NCBI RefSeq assembly: GCF_047124445.1
Contig: NZ_CP138921.1
Coordinates: 3,658,001-3,722,000 of the forward strand
Source: Shimia sp047124445
GTDB taxonomy: Bacteria; Pseudomonadota; Alphaproteobacteria; Rhodobacterales; Rhodobacteraceae
DNA: 64,000 nucleotides
Direction of reading: 5' to 3'
Under the pieces are notes generated by a model, which ran no database searches, was not told where the DNA came from, and saw nothing but the letters and a program-made list of their open reading frames with translations. The translations under genes were made by a program, and so were the position numbers. The stretch's first letter is position 1, and each line of letters begins with the position of its first letter. Positions 25,596 to 34,075 of this stretch are shown here, piece by piece.

Positions 25596-25676
25596 TAAGA
25601 GTTCCCGCCCATGTCCGGGTAATGACATGAACCTCCCTGTTGGACTGGCCCGAGCTCCGGCTCGGGCGCTTTTTTC
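25596..25676 (+). ncRNA. Candidate FNR-controlled small RNA
   Basis: A roughly 80-nt stretch with no ORF shows sRNA architecture: CATGTC (25610-25615) pairs with GACATG (25624-25629) as a first hairpin; ACCTCCCTGTTGGAC is a probably single-stranded, anti-Shine-Dalgarno-like segment; then a strong terminator (25648-25676). The start is only estimated from the FNR box. It could instead be the 3' UTR of the response regulator mRNA. Confidence 0.5.
25648..25676 (+). terminator. Rho-independent terminator
   Basis: GCCCGAG-CTCCGG-CTCGGGC stem-loop followed by GCTTTTTT. It ends either the candidate small RNA or a 3' UTR of the upstream response-regulator gene (stop 160 nt before). Confidence 0.9.
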
Positions 25677-25775
25677 TCCCGCATCTTACATTCCCCCAAA
25701 TGCGCAGGATTTCGCATTGGCACTCTGCGCCCACATGGCTAGGGTCGCGAGGAGAACAAAACGGGAGCGCGCCAC

Positions 25776-26564
25776 ATGTCTTTCACCCTTGCCACCTGGA
25801 ACATCAACTCGGTGCGCCTGCGCGAGCCAATTGTGCTCAAGCTCATGCAAGAGGAGGCGCCCGACGTGCTCTGCCTGCAGGAATGCAAAAGCCCGGTGGA
25901 CAAAATTCCAACCGAGGCCTTTGCCGAACTGGGCTACACCCACATGGTGGCGCGCGGCCAAAAGGGCTACAACGGCGTGGCGATCTTCTCCAAGATCCCA
26001 ATGGTCGAAGCGGGCAGCGAAGACTTTGCCGACCTCGGCCATGCCCGCCACATTGCAGGCACGCTGGAAAACGGCGTAACCGTGCATAATTTCTATGTGC
26101 CCGCAGGCGGCGATGTGCCGGACCGTGAAAAGAACGAGAAGTTTGGCCAGAAGCTCGACTACCTTGCGGACATGCGCGACTGGTTCCGCAAAGAACAGCT
26201 CAAGAAATCGATCATGGTGGGCGACCTGAACATTGCGCCGCGCGAGGATGACGTTTGGGATCACAAAAAGCTTCTGAAGGTGGTCAGCCACACCCCCATC
26301 GAGGTGGAAAAGCTGGCGGAAACCCAAGACGCTGGTGGCTGGGTCGACATCACGCGTCAGGACATTCCTGAGGGCAACCTCTACAGCTGGTGGTCCTACC
26401 GTGCGCGGGATTGGGACGCGGCTGACAAAGGCCGCCGTCTCGACCACATCTGGGCCACTGGTGATATCTCCAACGCGGGCCACTCCAGCCGCGTGTTGCG
26501 GGACGCCCGTGGGTGGGAGAAACCCTCGGATCACGCGCCGGTCTTTGCGACCTTTGATCTGTAA
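25776..26564 (+). CDS. xth: Exodeoxyribonuclease III
   Basis: 262-aa EEP-fold AP endonuclease/3'-5' exonuclease for base excision repair. Key motifs: TWNINSVRLR with metal-site Asn, LCLQECKS with catalytic Glu, NFYVPAGGD, VGDLNIAPREDD with catalytic Asp-Asn and the final SDHAPV with catalytic His. Full length for the family. Monocistronic; stop lies 7 nt from the convergent neighbour. Confidence 0.97.
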   Translation: MSFTLATWNINSVRLREPIVLKLMQEEAPDVLCLQECKSPVDKIPTEAFAELGYTHMVARGQKGYNGVAIFSKIPMVEAGSEDFADLGHARHIAGTLENGVTVHNFYVPAGGDVPDREKNEKFGQKLDYLADMRDWFRKEQLKKSIMVGDLNIAPREDDVWDHKKLLKVVSHTPIEVEKLAETQDAGGWVDITRQDIPEGNLYSWWSYRARDWDAADKGRRLDHIWATGDISNAGHSSRVLRDARGWEKPSDHAPVFATFDL

Positions 26565-26570
26565 GACAGC

Positions 26571-27089
26571 CTACCGCGCCCACGCCGCATAATCGGGGTG
26601 GGCGTCTTTCATGTCTTGGTAGAGCCAGGCCATCCGGTCGACAAACCACAGCTTGCCGCCAATCATCAGGCTGAGACCAAACAGCGTCATACCGGGATCA
26701 AGCTGCCAAAGTCCCCAGATCCACGGCACCATGCCAACGCCGGAAACCACGCCAAGCGCAGTGGCCCATCGCTTGTGATGACTGGGGATTGGCACGGTCT
26801 TGCGATTGAGAAATACCCGCTCGCCAAAGGTGCCGTGTGCGGCCCAACTGTCGGTGGAAATTGGTGGCGCAAAAGCGCGCGGGTTCCACCAGGTCCATAA
26901 AACCACCAGCGCCACAGGCAGCAATGCGCCCCAGCCAAGCCAAACGCGAGAACAAACCGCCAGCGTCATCAGTGGCAAAATCGACATGCGAGAGTAAACA
27001 CTCCACGGATTGGCGTGCCGTGCCCAGGCCGCATCGTCCATCGCCATCATACGTTCCGAGAGTGCAAAGATGTCCCATTTTGAGGGCAT
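26571..27089 (-). CDS. DUF6653-like small membrane protein
   Basis: 172-aa protein with three to four hydrophobic segments (after WSVYSRMSILP, around VALVVLWTWW, and a C-terminal pair near GVVSGVGMVPWIWGL). The WARHANPWSVYSR and WWNPRAF segments fit the uncharacterised DUF6653 family, an assignment from appearance. Start at 27089 has GAGGAG upstream; the frame is open for another 1.4 kb upstream on this strand, but that part is antisense to two clear genes and not coding. Function unknown. Confidence 0.75.
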   Translation of the reverse strand: MPSKWDIFALSERMMAMDDAAWARHANPWSVYSRMSILPLMTLAVCSRVWLGWGALLPVALVVLWTWWNPRAFAPPISTDSWAAHGTFGERVFLNRKTVPIPSHHKRWATALGVVSGVGMVPWIWGLWQLDPGMTLFGLSLMIGGKLWFVDRMAWLYQDMKDAHPDYAAWAR

Positions 27090-27164
27090 ATCCGGCCAAC
27101 TCCTCTCTTGGTTTCTGCTGCGCTCCCCTCCATATAGGGGGCAAGTTCCAGACGGAGAACAAAG

Positions 27165-28091
27165 ATGATGGATATTCTTGGCGGAGGCGCCCCAGCCGCG
27201 CCCGCAGCAGGCGATTTGATCAAGGACGTGTCTGAGGCCACTTTTATGGCCGAGGTTGTGGATGCCTCCATGACCGTGCCAGTGATCGTGGATTTCTGGG
27301 CGCCCTGGTGCGGCCCATGCAAAACCCTTGGCCCGGCCCTTGAGGCCGCCGTGACCGCCGCCGGTGGCGCGGTGAAAATGGCCAAGGTCAATGTCGACGA
27401 AAACCAGATGATCGCGGGCCAAATGCGCGTGCAGTCGATCCCAACCGTCTATGCCTTCTGGCAGGGCCAGCCGGTTGACGGTTTCCAGGGCGCCCTGCCG
27501 GGCAGCGAAATCGAGGCCTTTGTGGCCCGTGTGGTTGAAGCAGCTGGTGGTCAGGTGCCGGATGGTGGTCTCGCAGATGCGCTGGCCGCCGCTGAAGAAA
27601 TGCTGGCCGAAGGCGATGCAGCCTCCGCCGCTGAGACCTTCGCAGCCATTGCCGAGCAGGACCCGGAAAATGCCGAAGCCTTTGCCGGCTTGGCGCGCTC
27701 CTACCTCGCTCTGGACCAAGTAGATCAGGCTGAGGCCGTGATCAACGGCGTGCCAGAAGCCATCTCCTCCGCTGCCGAAATCGAAGCTGTCCGTGCCCAG
27801 ATCGAACTGGCCCGCCAGGCAGAAAACGCCGGTCCGGTGGCCGAACTGCGCGCCGCTGTGGACGCGGATCCGGACAACCATCAGGCTCGTTTGGATCTGG
27901 CACAGGCGCTGCACGGCGCGGATCAGGTCGAGGACGCCGTGAACGAGCTTCTGGAACTCTTCCGCCGCGACCGCGAGTGGAACGACGGCGCCGCCAAAGC
28001 GCAGCTTTTCACCATCTTTGAGGCGCTCAAACCCAATGATCCGGTGGTGCTGAATGGCCGTCGTAAGCTCAGCTCGATGATCTTCGCCTGA
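27165..28091 (+). CDS. CnoX/YbbN-like thioredoxin with TPR tail
   Basis: 308-aa protein: N-terminal thioredoxin domain with intact WCGPC (Cys49 and Cys52), then an alanine-rich helical TPR-like region. This is the CnoX (YbbN) layout, a holdase chaperone that hands redox-damaged proteins to GroEL. Unlike E. coli YbbN, which lost the second redox cysteine arrangement, the CxxC here is complete, so oxidoreductase activity is likely. Start ATGATG at 27165 after GGAGAAC. Tight downstream neighbours: Lon-N-domain gene (42 nt later) and Trm112. Confidence 0.9.
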   Translation: MMDILGGGAPAAPAAGDLIKDVSEATFMAEVVDASMTVPVIVDFWAPWCGPCKTLGPALEAAVTAAGGAVKMAKVNVDENQMIAGQMRVQSIPTVYAFWQGQPVDGFQGALPGSEIEAFVARVVEAAGGQVPDGGLADALAAAEEMLAEGDAASAAETFAAIAEQDPENAEAFAGLARSYLALDQVDQAEAVINGVPEAISSAAEIEAVRAQIELARQAENAGPVAELRAAVDADPDNHQARLDLAQALHGADQVEDAVNELLELFRRDREWNDGAAKAQLFTIFEALKPNDPVVLNGRRKLSSMIFA

Positions 28092-28133
28092 TCCCGCTTT
28101 GCGGATTACGGAAACCGGAGTAGGCTGGCCGCC

Positions 28134-28778
28134 ATGATCAAAGCCGCTGACCTGCCGGAGACACTGTCTGTGTTTCCCTTGCCCGGGGCGCTGTTGTTGC
28201 CCCGGTCGCGCCTGCCACTGCATATATTTGAACCGCGTTACCTCGCCATGTTGGATGACGCGCTCAAAACCAGCGAGCGGCTGATTGGCATGGTGCAACC
28301 CAACGAAGTGCCGGGCCGCGACGACAACGGCTTGCACACCATCGGCTGTGTTGGCCGTATCACCCAGTTTTCCGAAACCGACGACAACCGTTATCTGATC
28401 ACGCTCACCGGCGTGTCCCGTTTCCGCGTGTTGGAAGAAATCGACGGGTTCACGCCCTATCGCCGTTGCAAGGTGAGCTGGGACGGCTTTGCCCGCGATC
28501 TCGGCCCCACAGAACACGACACCAGTTTTCAGCGCCCGGTCTTTATGGACCTTCTCAAACGCTATTTTGAGCAGCTCGACCTGTCGACAGATTGGGACAC
28601 GCTCAAAGACGCGGATGACGAGTTGCTGATCAACTCCCTGTCGATGCTGCTGGAATTTACCGCGGAGGACAAACAGGCCTTGCTGGAGGCGCCGTCTTTG
28701 TCCACACGTCGGGAAACGCTTGTGACCCTATTGGAATTTGCGCTGCGTGGCGGCGCTGGAGAGGACTTGATGCAATGA
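28134..28778 (+). CDS. Lon N-terminal (substrate-binding) domain protein
   Basis: 214-aa stand-alone LonN/PUA-like domain, without ATPase or protease parts. The typical LSVFPLPGALLLPRSRLPLH-type opening is present, followed by FEPRYLAMLDDAL and GCVGRI. These proteins are widespread in proteobacteria; role unknown, perhaps substrate recognition. Overlaps the Trm112 gene by 4 nt (ATGA). Confidence 0.92.
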   Translation: MIKAADLPETLSVFPLPGALLLPRSRLPLHIFEPRYLAMLDDALKTSERLIGMVQPNEVPGRDDNGLHTIGCVGRITQFSETDDNRYLITLTGVSRFRVLEEIDGFTPYRRCKVSWDGFARDLGPTEHDTSFQRPVFMDLLKRYFEQLDLSTDWDTLKDADDELLINSLSMLLEFTAEDKQALLEAPSLSTRRETLVTLLEFALRGGAGEDLMQ

Positions 28779-28969
28779 ACGCCCATACAACCCCCGGCCC
28801 GGAGTTTGACCGCCGTATGTTGGAAGCGCTGATCTGCCCGCAGACCCGCACGCGTCTGGAATATGATGCGGCGCGTCAGGAGTTGGTGTCCAAAGCCGCC
28901 AATCTGGCGTTCCCGATCCGCGAGGGCATTCCGGTCATGTTGATTGACGAAGCCCGCGTGCTGGACTGA
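28775..28969 (+). CDS. Trm112-family small protein
   Basis: 64-aa protein with the family pattern MLEALICPQTRTRLEYD and AFPIREGIPVML. Eukaryotic Trm112 activates methyltransferases; bacterial members are of unknown function and here only one Cys is left of the CxxC zinc site. Translationally coupled to the Lon-N-domain gene. Confidence 0.92.
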   Translation: MNAHTTPGPEFDRRMLEALICPQTRTRLEYDAARQELVSKAANLAFPIREGIPVMLIDEARVLD

Positions 28970-28978
28970 TCCCCAAAA

Positions 28979-29041
28979 GGGAGGGGCCAGCCCCCTCTTG
29001 GCTGCGCCAAGTCACCCCCGGGATATTTTAAGACTGAGAAA
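28979..29041 (-). repeat. Intergenic repeat, copy B (inverted)
   Basis: Reverse complement reads TTTCTCAGTCTTAAAATATC, CCGGGGGTGACTTGG, CGCAGCCAAG and AGGGGGCTGGCCCCTCC, the same blocks as copy A. It sits between convergent Trm112 and UbiH-type genes. Confidence 0.8.
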
Positions 29042-29046
29042 GCGCC

Positions 29047-30261
29047 CTAGCGCATAAGCTTGGGCAATTCGCCATTTAGCCCCGCCGCCTCGCGCATAAA
29101 GGTCCGGCGCAGACCGGGCATCGCGCCAACAAGCCCCATGCCCACATCACGCGCGGCGCGCAGCAAGGGATTGTCGTTGGAAAACAGCTTGTTGGTCAGG
29201 TCCGTCGCCGCCACCAATGTGGCCGTATCAAACCGCCGCCATTCCTGATAGCGCGCCAGCACAAGTTCTGAGGCAAAATCTTCGCCACGCTGCTGCGCCT
29301 CTGTCAGGATCTGCGCCAGCGCCGCCACATCGCGCAGACCCGCGTTTAGCCCTTGCCCGGCAATGGGATGCATCCCATGCGCCGCGTCCCCCACCAACGC
29401 CACGCGTTCCGCGATGAACTCATTCGCAACCGACAGGCTCAAAGGATAGGTGAAGCGGTTGCCGGTGAGCTCGATCTCGCCCAGGAAGTCGCCAAAGCGC
29501 GGCCGAAGCACCGCCATGTAGTCCTCATCGGACAGCGCATGGATCGCGGCGGCGTTGTCATCGGTTTCGGACCAGACAATCGAGCACATGTTGCCCGGCA
29601 GCGGCAGGATCGCCAGCGGTCCCGGCGGCATGAAAAACTGATGCGCGACGCCATTGTGCGGCAGCTCATGTTTGATGGCGCAGACCAAAGCCGTTTGGCC
29701 ATAGCCCCAGCCGGTGCGTTTGATACCCGCGCGCTTGCCCACACCGGTTTGCCGCCCGTCACAGCCGACCAGCAGCCTGGCGCGATGTGTGCGGCCGTCA
29801 CTAAAGGTCGCGGTGACGCCAGAGGTGTCCACGGCCTGATCGGTGACCGAGGTGCCAGAGATCAATGTGATGCGGGGCTCTGCTTCCATGGCCTCCAGAA
29901 AGACGCGGTAGAGGAAGCGATCCTCCAGCATAAAGCCCATCGGGCCTTCTTCGATCTCGGTATGGTCAAAATGCAGGAAAAACGGCGCCGGCCCTTCGCC
30001 CGCGCGCCCGTCGCTGACTTTGATGTCGCGCATCGGCTCGGACTGCTCCGCCACCTTGTCCCAGACGCCAATCGCAGCCAGCAACCGTTTGGAGGCCAAC
30101 GCCAGCGCGTAGCCGCGCCCGTCAAAGTTGCTGCCTGCGCGTTCGGGCGCGGGGCGGGCGTCCACCACGGTGACGTCAAAGCCGGCCTGCGCCAGTGCCA
30201 GAGCCAAGGCGGGGCCGTTCAGCCCGCCACCGGCAATCAGAATGTCGCTGTCAAATGTCAT
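29047..30261 (-). CDS. UbiH/UbiF-type FAD-dependent monooxygenase (ubiquinone synthesis family)
   Basis: 404-aa class A flavoprotein hydroxylase. N-terminal Rossmann GGGLNGPALALALAQAG, the second FAD/NADPH GCDGRQTGVGKRAGI-type motif and the C-terminal VALVGDAAHGMHPIAGQGLN motif are complete. The family hydroxylates the aromatic ring of ubiquinone precursors; which ring position is not predictable. Start at 30259-30261 gives the Rossmann N-terminus; longer frames reach over the divergent amidase gene and are rejected. Confidence 0.93.
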   Translation of the reverse strand: MTFDSDILIAGGGLNGPALALALAQAGFDVTVVDARPAPERAGSNFDGRGYALALASKRLLAAIGVWDKVAEQSEPMRDIKVSDGRAGEGPAPFFLHFDHTEIEEGPMGFMLEDRFLYRVFLEAMEAEPRITLISGTSVTDQAVDTSGVTATFSDGRTHRARLLVGCDGRQTGVGKRAGIKRTGWGYGQTALVCAIKHELPHNGVAHQFFMPPGPLAILPLPGNMCSIVWSETDDNAAAIHALSDEDYMAVLRPRFGDFLGEIELTGNRFTYPLSLSVANEFIAERVALVGDAAHGMHPIAGQGLNAGLRDVAALAQILTEAQQRGEDFASELVLARYQEWRRFDTATLVAATDLTNKLFSNDNPLLRAARDVGMGLVGAMPGLRRTFMREAAGLNGELPKLMR

Positions 30262-30345
30262 GGGGCCAATATGGGGCTCTTGCAGGGATTGTCCATGTGC
30301 GTTTGCGCCGCTACCGTCGCCACAACCACAAATTCGGAGAGCAAT

Positions 30346-31680
30346 ATGTTGGATTGGCTGGAGAAAAGCGCGGCGGACCTGGGACGGGGCATTGAGAGCG
30401 GGGCGATTGACCCTGTGGCGCTGACCCAAGCCTTTCTGGGCGCGATTGACGGCCATGATGCGCGCGACCGGATTTACGCCTGTGTGACGGCAGAGCGCGC
30501 CCTGGCCGAAGCCGAAGCCGCCGCCGAACGAGCTCGCGTGGGGCAGCGCCTGTCGCCGTTGGATGGCGTGCCGATCAGTTGGAAAGATCTGTTTGACACG
30601 GCTGGCGTGGCCACAGAAGCGGGCTCGGCTTTGCTGAAAGACCGCGTGCCGACACAGGATGCCGAAGTGCTGCGCAATGCCACCGCCGCAGGGCTGATCT
30701 GTCTCGGCAAAACCCATATGAGCGAGCTGGCGTTTTCCGGCATTGGTCTCAACCCGATCACCGCCACACCGCCCTGCGTGAACGATCCCGGCGCGGTGCC
30801 CGGCGGGTCTTCGTCTGGCGCAGCGGCTTCCGTGGCCTTTGGCCTGGCGGCGGCAGGCATCGGCTCTGACACTGGCGGTTCCGTGCGTATTCCGGCAGCG
30901 TGGAATGATCTGGTGGGCCTCAAAACCACCGCAGGCCGCGTGTCCTGCGCCGGCACGGTGCCGCTGTGTCGCAAGTTTGACACCGTGGGTCCGCTGACTC
31001 GTACGGTGGAAGATGCGGCGCTGCTCTTGGGCATTCTGGAAGGCAAACCAGTGCCGGACCTGCGCGGCGCGTCGCTGGAAGGCACCCGCATGGCGGTGCT
31101 CGAAACCGTGGCGCTGGATCAGGTGCGCGAAGCGCCTCTCGCCGGGTTTGAGCGCACCCTGCACCGCCTGCGTGAAGCGGGTGTGGAACTGGAGTTCCTC
31201 AAGGCTGAGGAGATCGCCGAGGCGATGGCGCTCTCCGCGCCGTTGTTCACAGCGGAAGCCTACGGCGAGTGGAAAGAGGTGATCGAGGCCGCGCCGGATA
31301 AGATGTTCGCGCAAATTCTGGAACGGTTCCGCTCGGGCGCGGCCTTCAGCGGTCCGGACTACGTGGCCGCCTGGCACAAGCTTGATGCGCATCGCGCCAC
31401 TTGGAACGCACGGATTGCCGGGTATGACGCGGTGCTGTTGCCCACCGCGCCGATCCTGCCGCCCAACATCGAGCGGTTGATGAATGACCAGGAATATTAT
31501 GTGACCGAAAACCTACTGGCCCTGCGCAACACGCGCATTGGTAACCTGATGGGCTCTGCGGCAATTACCTTGCCAACCGGCGTGCCAAGCTGCGGCCTGA
31601 TGATGCTGGGGCAGGGCGGCTCGGAAGAGCGGCTCTTGCGGTTGGCAGCGGCAGCAGAACCGCTGTTTGGGCATCCCTAA
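30346..31680 (+). CDS. Amidase signature family enzyme
   Basis: 444-aa amidase with the Ser-cisSer-Lys triad: Lys in ISWKDLFDTAG, cis-Ser in VPGGSSSGAAAS and the nucleophile in GSDTGGSVRIPAAW. Cytoplasmic, no signal peptide. Amide substrate is unknown; GatA is unlikely since no gatB/gatC are adjacent. Start ATG at 30346 after GGAGAG. Ends before repeat copy C. Confidence 0.93.
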   Translation: MLDWLEKSAADLGRGIESGAIDPVALTQAFLGAIDGHDARDRIYACVTAERALAEAEAAAERARVGQRLSPLDGVPISWKDLFDTAGVATEAGSALLKDRVPTQDAEVLRNATAAGLICLGKTHMSELAFSGIGLNPITATPPCVNDPGAVPGGSSSGAAASVAFGLAAAGIGSDTGGSVRIPAAWNDLVGLKTTAGRVSCAGTVPLCRKFDTVGPLTRTVEDAALLLGILEGKPVPDLRGASLEGTRMAVLETVALDQVREAPLAGFERTLHRLREAGVELEFLKAEEIAEAMALSAPLFTAEAYGEWKEVIEAAPDKMFAQILERFRSGAAFSGPDYVAAWHKLDAHRATWNARIAGYDAVLLPTAPILPPNIERLMNDQEYYVTENLLALRNTRIGNLMGSAAITLPTGVPSCGLMMLGQGGSEERLLRLAAAAEPLFGHP

Positions 31681-31687
31681 CCAAAGG

Positions 31688-31754
31688 CGAGGGGGCCAGC
31701 CCCCTCACTTGCGCCTTGCGCAAGTTCTCCCCCGGGATATTTAGAGACTGTGAA
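31688..31754 (-). repeat. Intergenic repeat, copy C (inverted)
   Basis: Reverse complement reads CTTCACAGTCTCTAAATATC, CCGGGGGAGAACTTG, CGCAAGGCGCAAG and GAGGGGGCTGGCCCCCTC. Same block order as copies A and B, with compensated changes in both palindromes. Between the amidase and methyltransferase genes. Confidence 0.8.
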
Positions 31755-31791
31755 GCCTGAGGCGACAGATCGCTTTGGTATGGAGAGCGAT

Positions 31792-32892
31792 ATGCGTAAG
31801 TTTGAGATTTTTGTGGTCACAGCGCCAGGTTTGGAAAAACCTTTGGCGGCAGAGATCGCCGAGGTTGGGTTCAAGAAGCCCAAGATGATGCCCGGCGGCG
31901 TGCGCTTTCGTGGCAATTGGCAGGATGTCTGGCGTGCCAACCTGACCCTGCGCGGTGCGGCACGCGTATTGGCGCGGGTCGACAATTTCCAATGCATGCA
32001 CCTGAAACAGTTGGAGCGGCAGATCAGCGAGATGCCCTGGTCGCAGTACCTGCGTCCGGATGTGCCGGTGAAGGTTGAGGTGGCGACCCAGAAGTCGAAA
32101 ATCTACCACGCCGGGGCCGCCAAGGAGCGCATTGAAAAAGGCCTGGTCACGGCGCTTGGCATGCCGGTTTCGGCAGAGTCCGAGGTCGTGCTGAAGGTGC
32201 GCATCGACAACAATATGGTGACCCTGTCGCTGGATACGTCTGGTGAAAGCCTGCACAAACGCGGCCACAAGGCGGCTGTGGCCAAAGCCCCCATGCGGGA
32301 AAACATGGCCGCGATGTTCCTGCGCCAGATGGGCTTTGACGGCAGCCAGACGGTCTATGATCCGATGTGCGGCTCCGGCACCTTTGTGATCGAGGCGGCC
32401 GAGATCGCCGCTGGCCTTTTGCCAGGGCGCTCCCGCAGCTTCGCCTTTGAGCAGCTGGCCACTTTTGACACCGATGCTTATGCGGCCCTAAAAGCGTCGG
32501 ACACACAGGTTCCGGCAAACCGTTTCTTTGGGTCGGACAAAGACGCTGGGGCGGTCCGCATGGCAACGGAAAACGCCACGCGGGCCGGCGTGGCTGAGCT
32601 TTGCAGTTTCGAGCAATTGAGCGCCGGCGACATCATGCCGCCAGACGGACCGCCCGGCATTGTGATTGTAAACCCGCCCTACGGCGCACGCATTGGCGAC
32701 AAGAAGGGGCTGTTTGCCCTGCACGCCAACTTTGGCAAGGCGCTCTCCGCCCGCTTTTCCGGCTGGCAGGTCGGTATAATCACCACAGATGCCGGGCTTG
32801 CCAAAGCCACAGGCTTGCCGCTTGAGACCCCATTTGCCACGGTGGCGCATGGTGGTTTGAAAGTGCGCCTCTACACCTGTGTGGTGCCTTAA
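31792..32892 (+). CDS. THUMP-domain class I rRNA methyltransferase (RlmL/YpsC type)
   Basis: 366-aa protein with N-terminal THUMP RNA-binding domain (about 45-150) and C-terminal N2-guanine methyltransferase domain: DPMCGSGTFVIEAAEIA (SAM site), and catalytic NPPYGARIGD. Similar proteins methylate 23S rRNA (G2445-type). The start at 31792 has GGAGAG 6 nt upstream; an upstream in-frame ATG (31780) is possible. The family lacks the RlmK half found in enterobacterial RlmKL. Confidence 0.92.
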   Translation: MRKFEIFVVTAPGLEKPLAAEIAEVGFKKPKMMPGGVRFRGNWQDVWRANLTLRGAARVLARVDNFQCMHLKQLERQISEMPWSQYLRPDVPVKVEVATQKSKIYHAGAAKERIEKGLVTALGMPVSAESEVVLKVRIDNNMVTLSLDTSGESLHKRGHKAAVAKAPMRENMAAMFLRQMGFDGSQTVYDPMCGSGTFVIEAAEIAAGLLPGRSRSFAFEQLATFDTDAYAALKASDTQVPANRFFGSDKDAGAVRMATENATRAGVAELCSFEQLSAGDIMPPDGPPGIVIVNPPYGARIGDKKGLFALHANFGKALSARFSGWQVGIITTDAGLAKATGLPLETPFATVAHGGLKVRLYTCVVP

Positions 32893-32908
32893 CGGAAAGG
32901 GGGGCGTG

Positions 32909-33271
32909 ATGAGTGACGATTTCACGACGCTTCGGGATTTGGAAGAAAGTCTTTGGCGCGCCGAAACTCGATTTGACCCCCAAGTTATGGAGCATACCTT
33001 TGCGATGGCATGTCATGAAATTGGGCGCTCCGGTCGCTGTTATGATCGCGCTGACCTCCTTATCTCGGAGGAAGACGGGGCGCGGTTTGATGCGGAGTTG
33101 CCGCTCACGGACTACACTGTGGAGTATGTGGCACCCGACGTTGCACTGGCAACCTATTCCAGTGTTGTGCGTTATGGTGCGCGGACAGAGAAGGCGCGGC
33201 GGTCGTCGATATGGATCAAGGAAAATGGTCGCTGGCGGCTAAGGTTCCATCAAGGGACGCCGATTGAGTGA
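32909..33271 (+). CDS. NTF2-like/DUF4440 protein
   Basis: 120-aa soluble protein, SnoaL/DUF4440-like: LRDLEESLWRAETRFDPQVM start, LISEEDGARF and a final RWRLRFHQGTPIE strand typical of the family. No catalytic residues assignable. Coupled to the next gene (TGATG overlap), which encodes an APH-like kinase. Function unknown. Confidence 0.85.
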   Translation: MSDDFTTLRDLEESLWRAETRFDPQVMEHTFAMACHEIGRSGRCYDRADLLISEEDGARFDAELPLTDYTVEYVAPDVALATYSSVVRYGARTEKARRSSIWIKENGRWRLRFHQGTPIE

Positions 33272-33984
33272 TGTCCCGCCCGCCAACAGAACTTTGGAAT
33301 TGCGCTGCGTTCATTGAACCCCTCTCGGGCGGCCACCGCAATCACGCTTGGCGCACCCGTGGATTACCGCAGGATGTGGTGTTCAAATCCACCACCCGCA
33401 GCAAAGCGGCGCTCAACTGGCTTGTGTCGATACAAGATGTAGCGCGGCACTGTGGATTTGTGGTCCCCCAAATGCTGCGGAGCGCAAATGGTCTGTTGGC
33501 CGACGCTGGCTGGACCTGTGAAGCCTTTGTTGCGGGGGAGAGTGTCCCGCACGACGGTCTCGCCGAGGTGGCGGCTCTGCTCTCCAACCTTCACGCTCAG
33601 ACCCATGGTTCGGACCAGCGGCCTGGGTTCCTGTCCTCTACCGCGTTGCTCGCTCAAGATCGCGGGGGCGATGTGGACCTTTCACAAATGCCGCCGGATG
33701 TGGTCGCGCTGTGTCGCGCGGCTTGGCGGGCAGTACCTGATACAACCACCTGTGTTGTGCATGGCGACCTCGCGCCGGGCAATGTGCTGCGGCTTTCAGA
33801 TGGTTGTTTTGCGCTGCTGGATTGGGATGAATGCCGGGTGGATCTGCCGCTGTTTGACACCGCGCCACATGCGCCTAAATCCGAAGCCGAGACACGGGCG
33901 CATCTCGCGTGGGAGGTGGCCTGTAGCTGGACGCGGGAGCCCTCTTATGCCCGCGAGATAGCCGAACAGCTGCGCAACACATAG
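33271..33984 (+). CDS. APH-type phosphotransferase family protein
   Basis: 237-aa protein kinase-like fold. Brenner motif HGDLAPGNVL and the metal-binding DWDECRVDLPLFD are intact, as in aminoglycoside/choline/homoserine kinases. Substrate unknown; it is a chromosomal housekeeping-type member with no resistance-gene context. The start (ATG 33271, one base overlap with preceding stop; GTG at 33268 also possible) shows coupling with the NTF2-like gene. Confidence 0.85.
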   Translation: MSRPPTELWNCAAFIEPLSGGHRNHAWRTRGLPQDVVFKSTTRSKAALNWLVSIQDVARHCGFVVPQMLRSANGLLADAGWTCEAFVAGESVPHDGLAEVAALLSNLHAQTHGSDQRPGFLSSTALLAQDRGGDVDLSQMPPDVVALCRAAWRAVPDTTTCVVHGDLAPGNVLRLSDGCFALLDWDECRVDLPLFDTAPHAPKSEAETRAHLAWEVACSWTREPSYAREIAEQLRNT

Positions 33985-34000
33985 GGCGTTGCGTTAATCC

Positions 34001-34057
34001 AATTTCGCCGAAATTCGCACCTCCGCAAAACAGTCGTGATACCGACAAAATACCGAC
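34001..34057. repeat. Palindrome and direct repeat at the 3' side of dnaE2
   Basis: AATTTCG-C-CGAAATT (34001-34015) is a perfect 15-nt palindrome and ATACCGAC occurs twice, at 34039-34046 and 34050-34057 (11-nt period). The 91-nt gap between two convergent genes holds nothing else recognisable. No T tract follows the palindrome, so it is not a convincing terminator. Confidence 0.5.
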
Positions 34058-34075
34058 GTGAATTTGGGGCCAATT

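Noticed and set aside
27090..28517. Upstream extension of the DUF6653-like frame
   Set aside because: Extension is antisense to the CnoX-like and Lon-N-domain genes; a good RBS supports the start at 27089.
29353..31392. Long frames overlapping the UbiH-type and amidase genes on both strands
   Set aside because: Only the parts coding the recognised enzymes have family features; the extensions are antisense to a proven gene.
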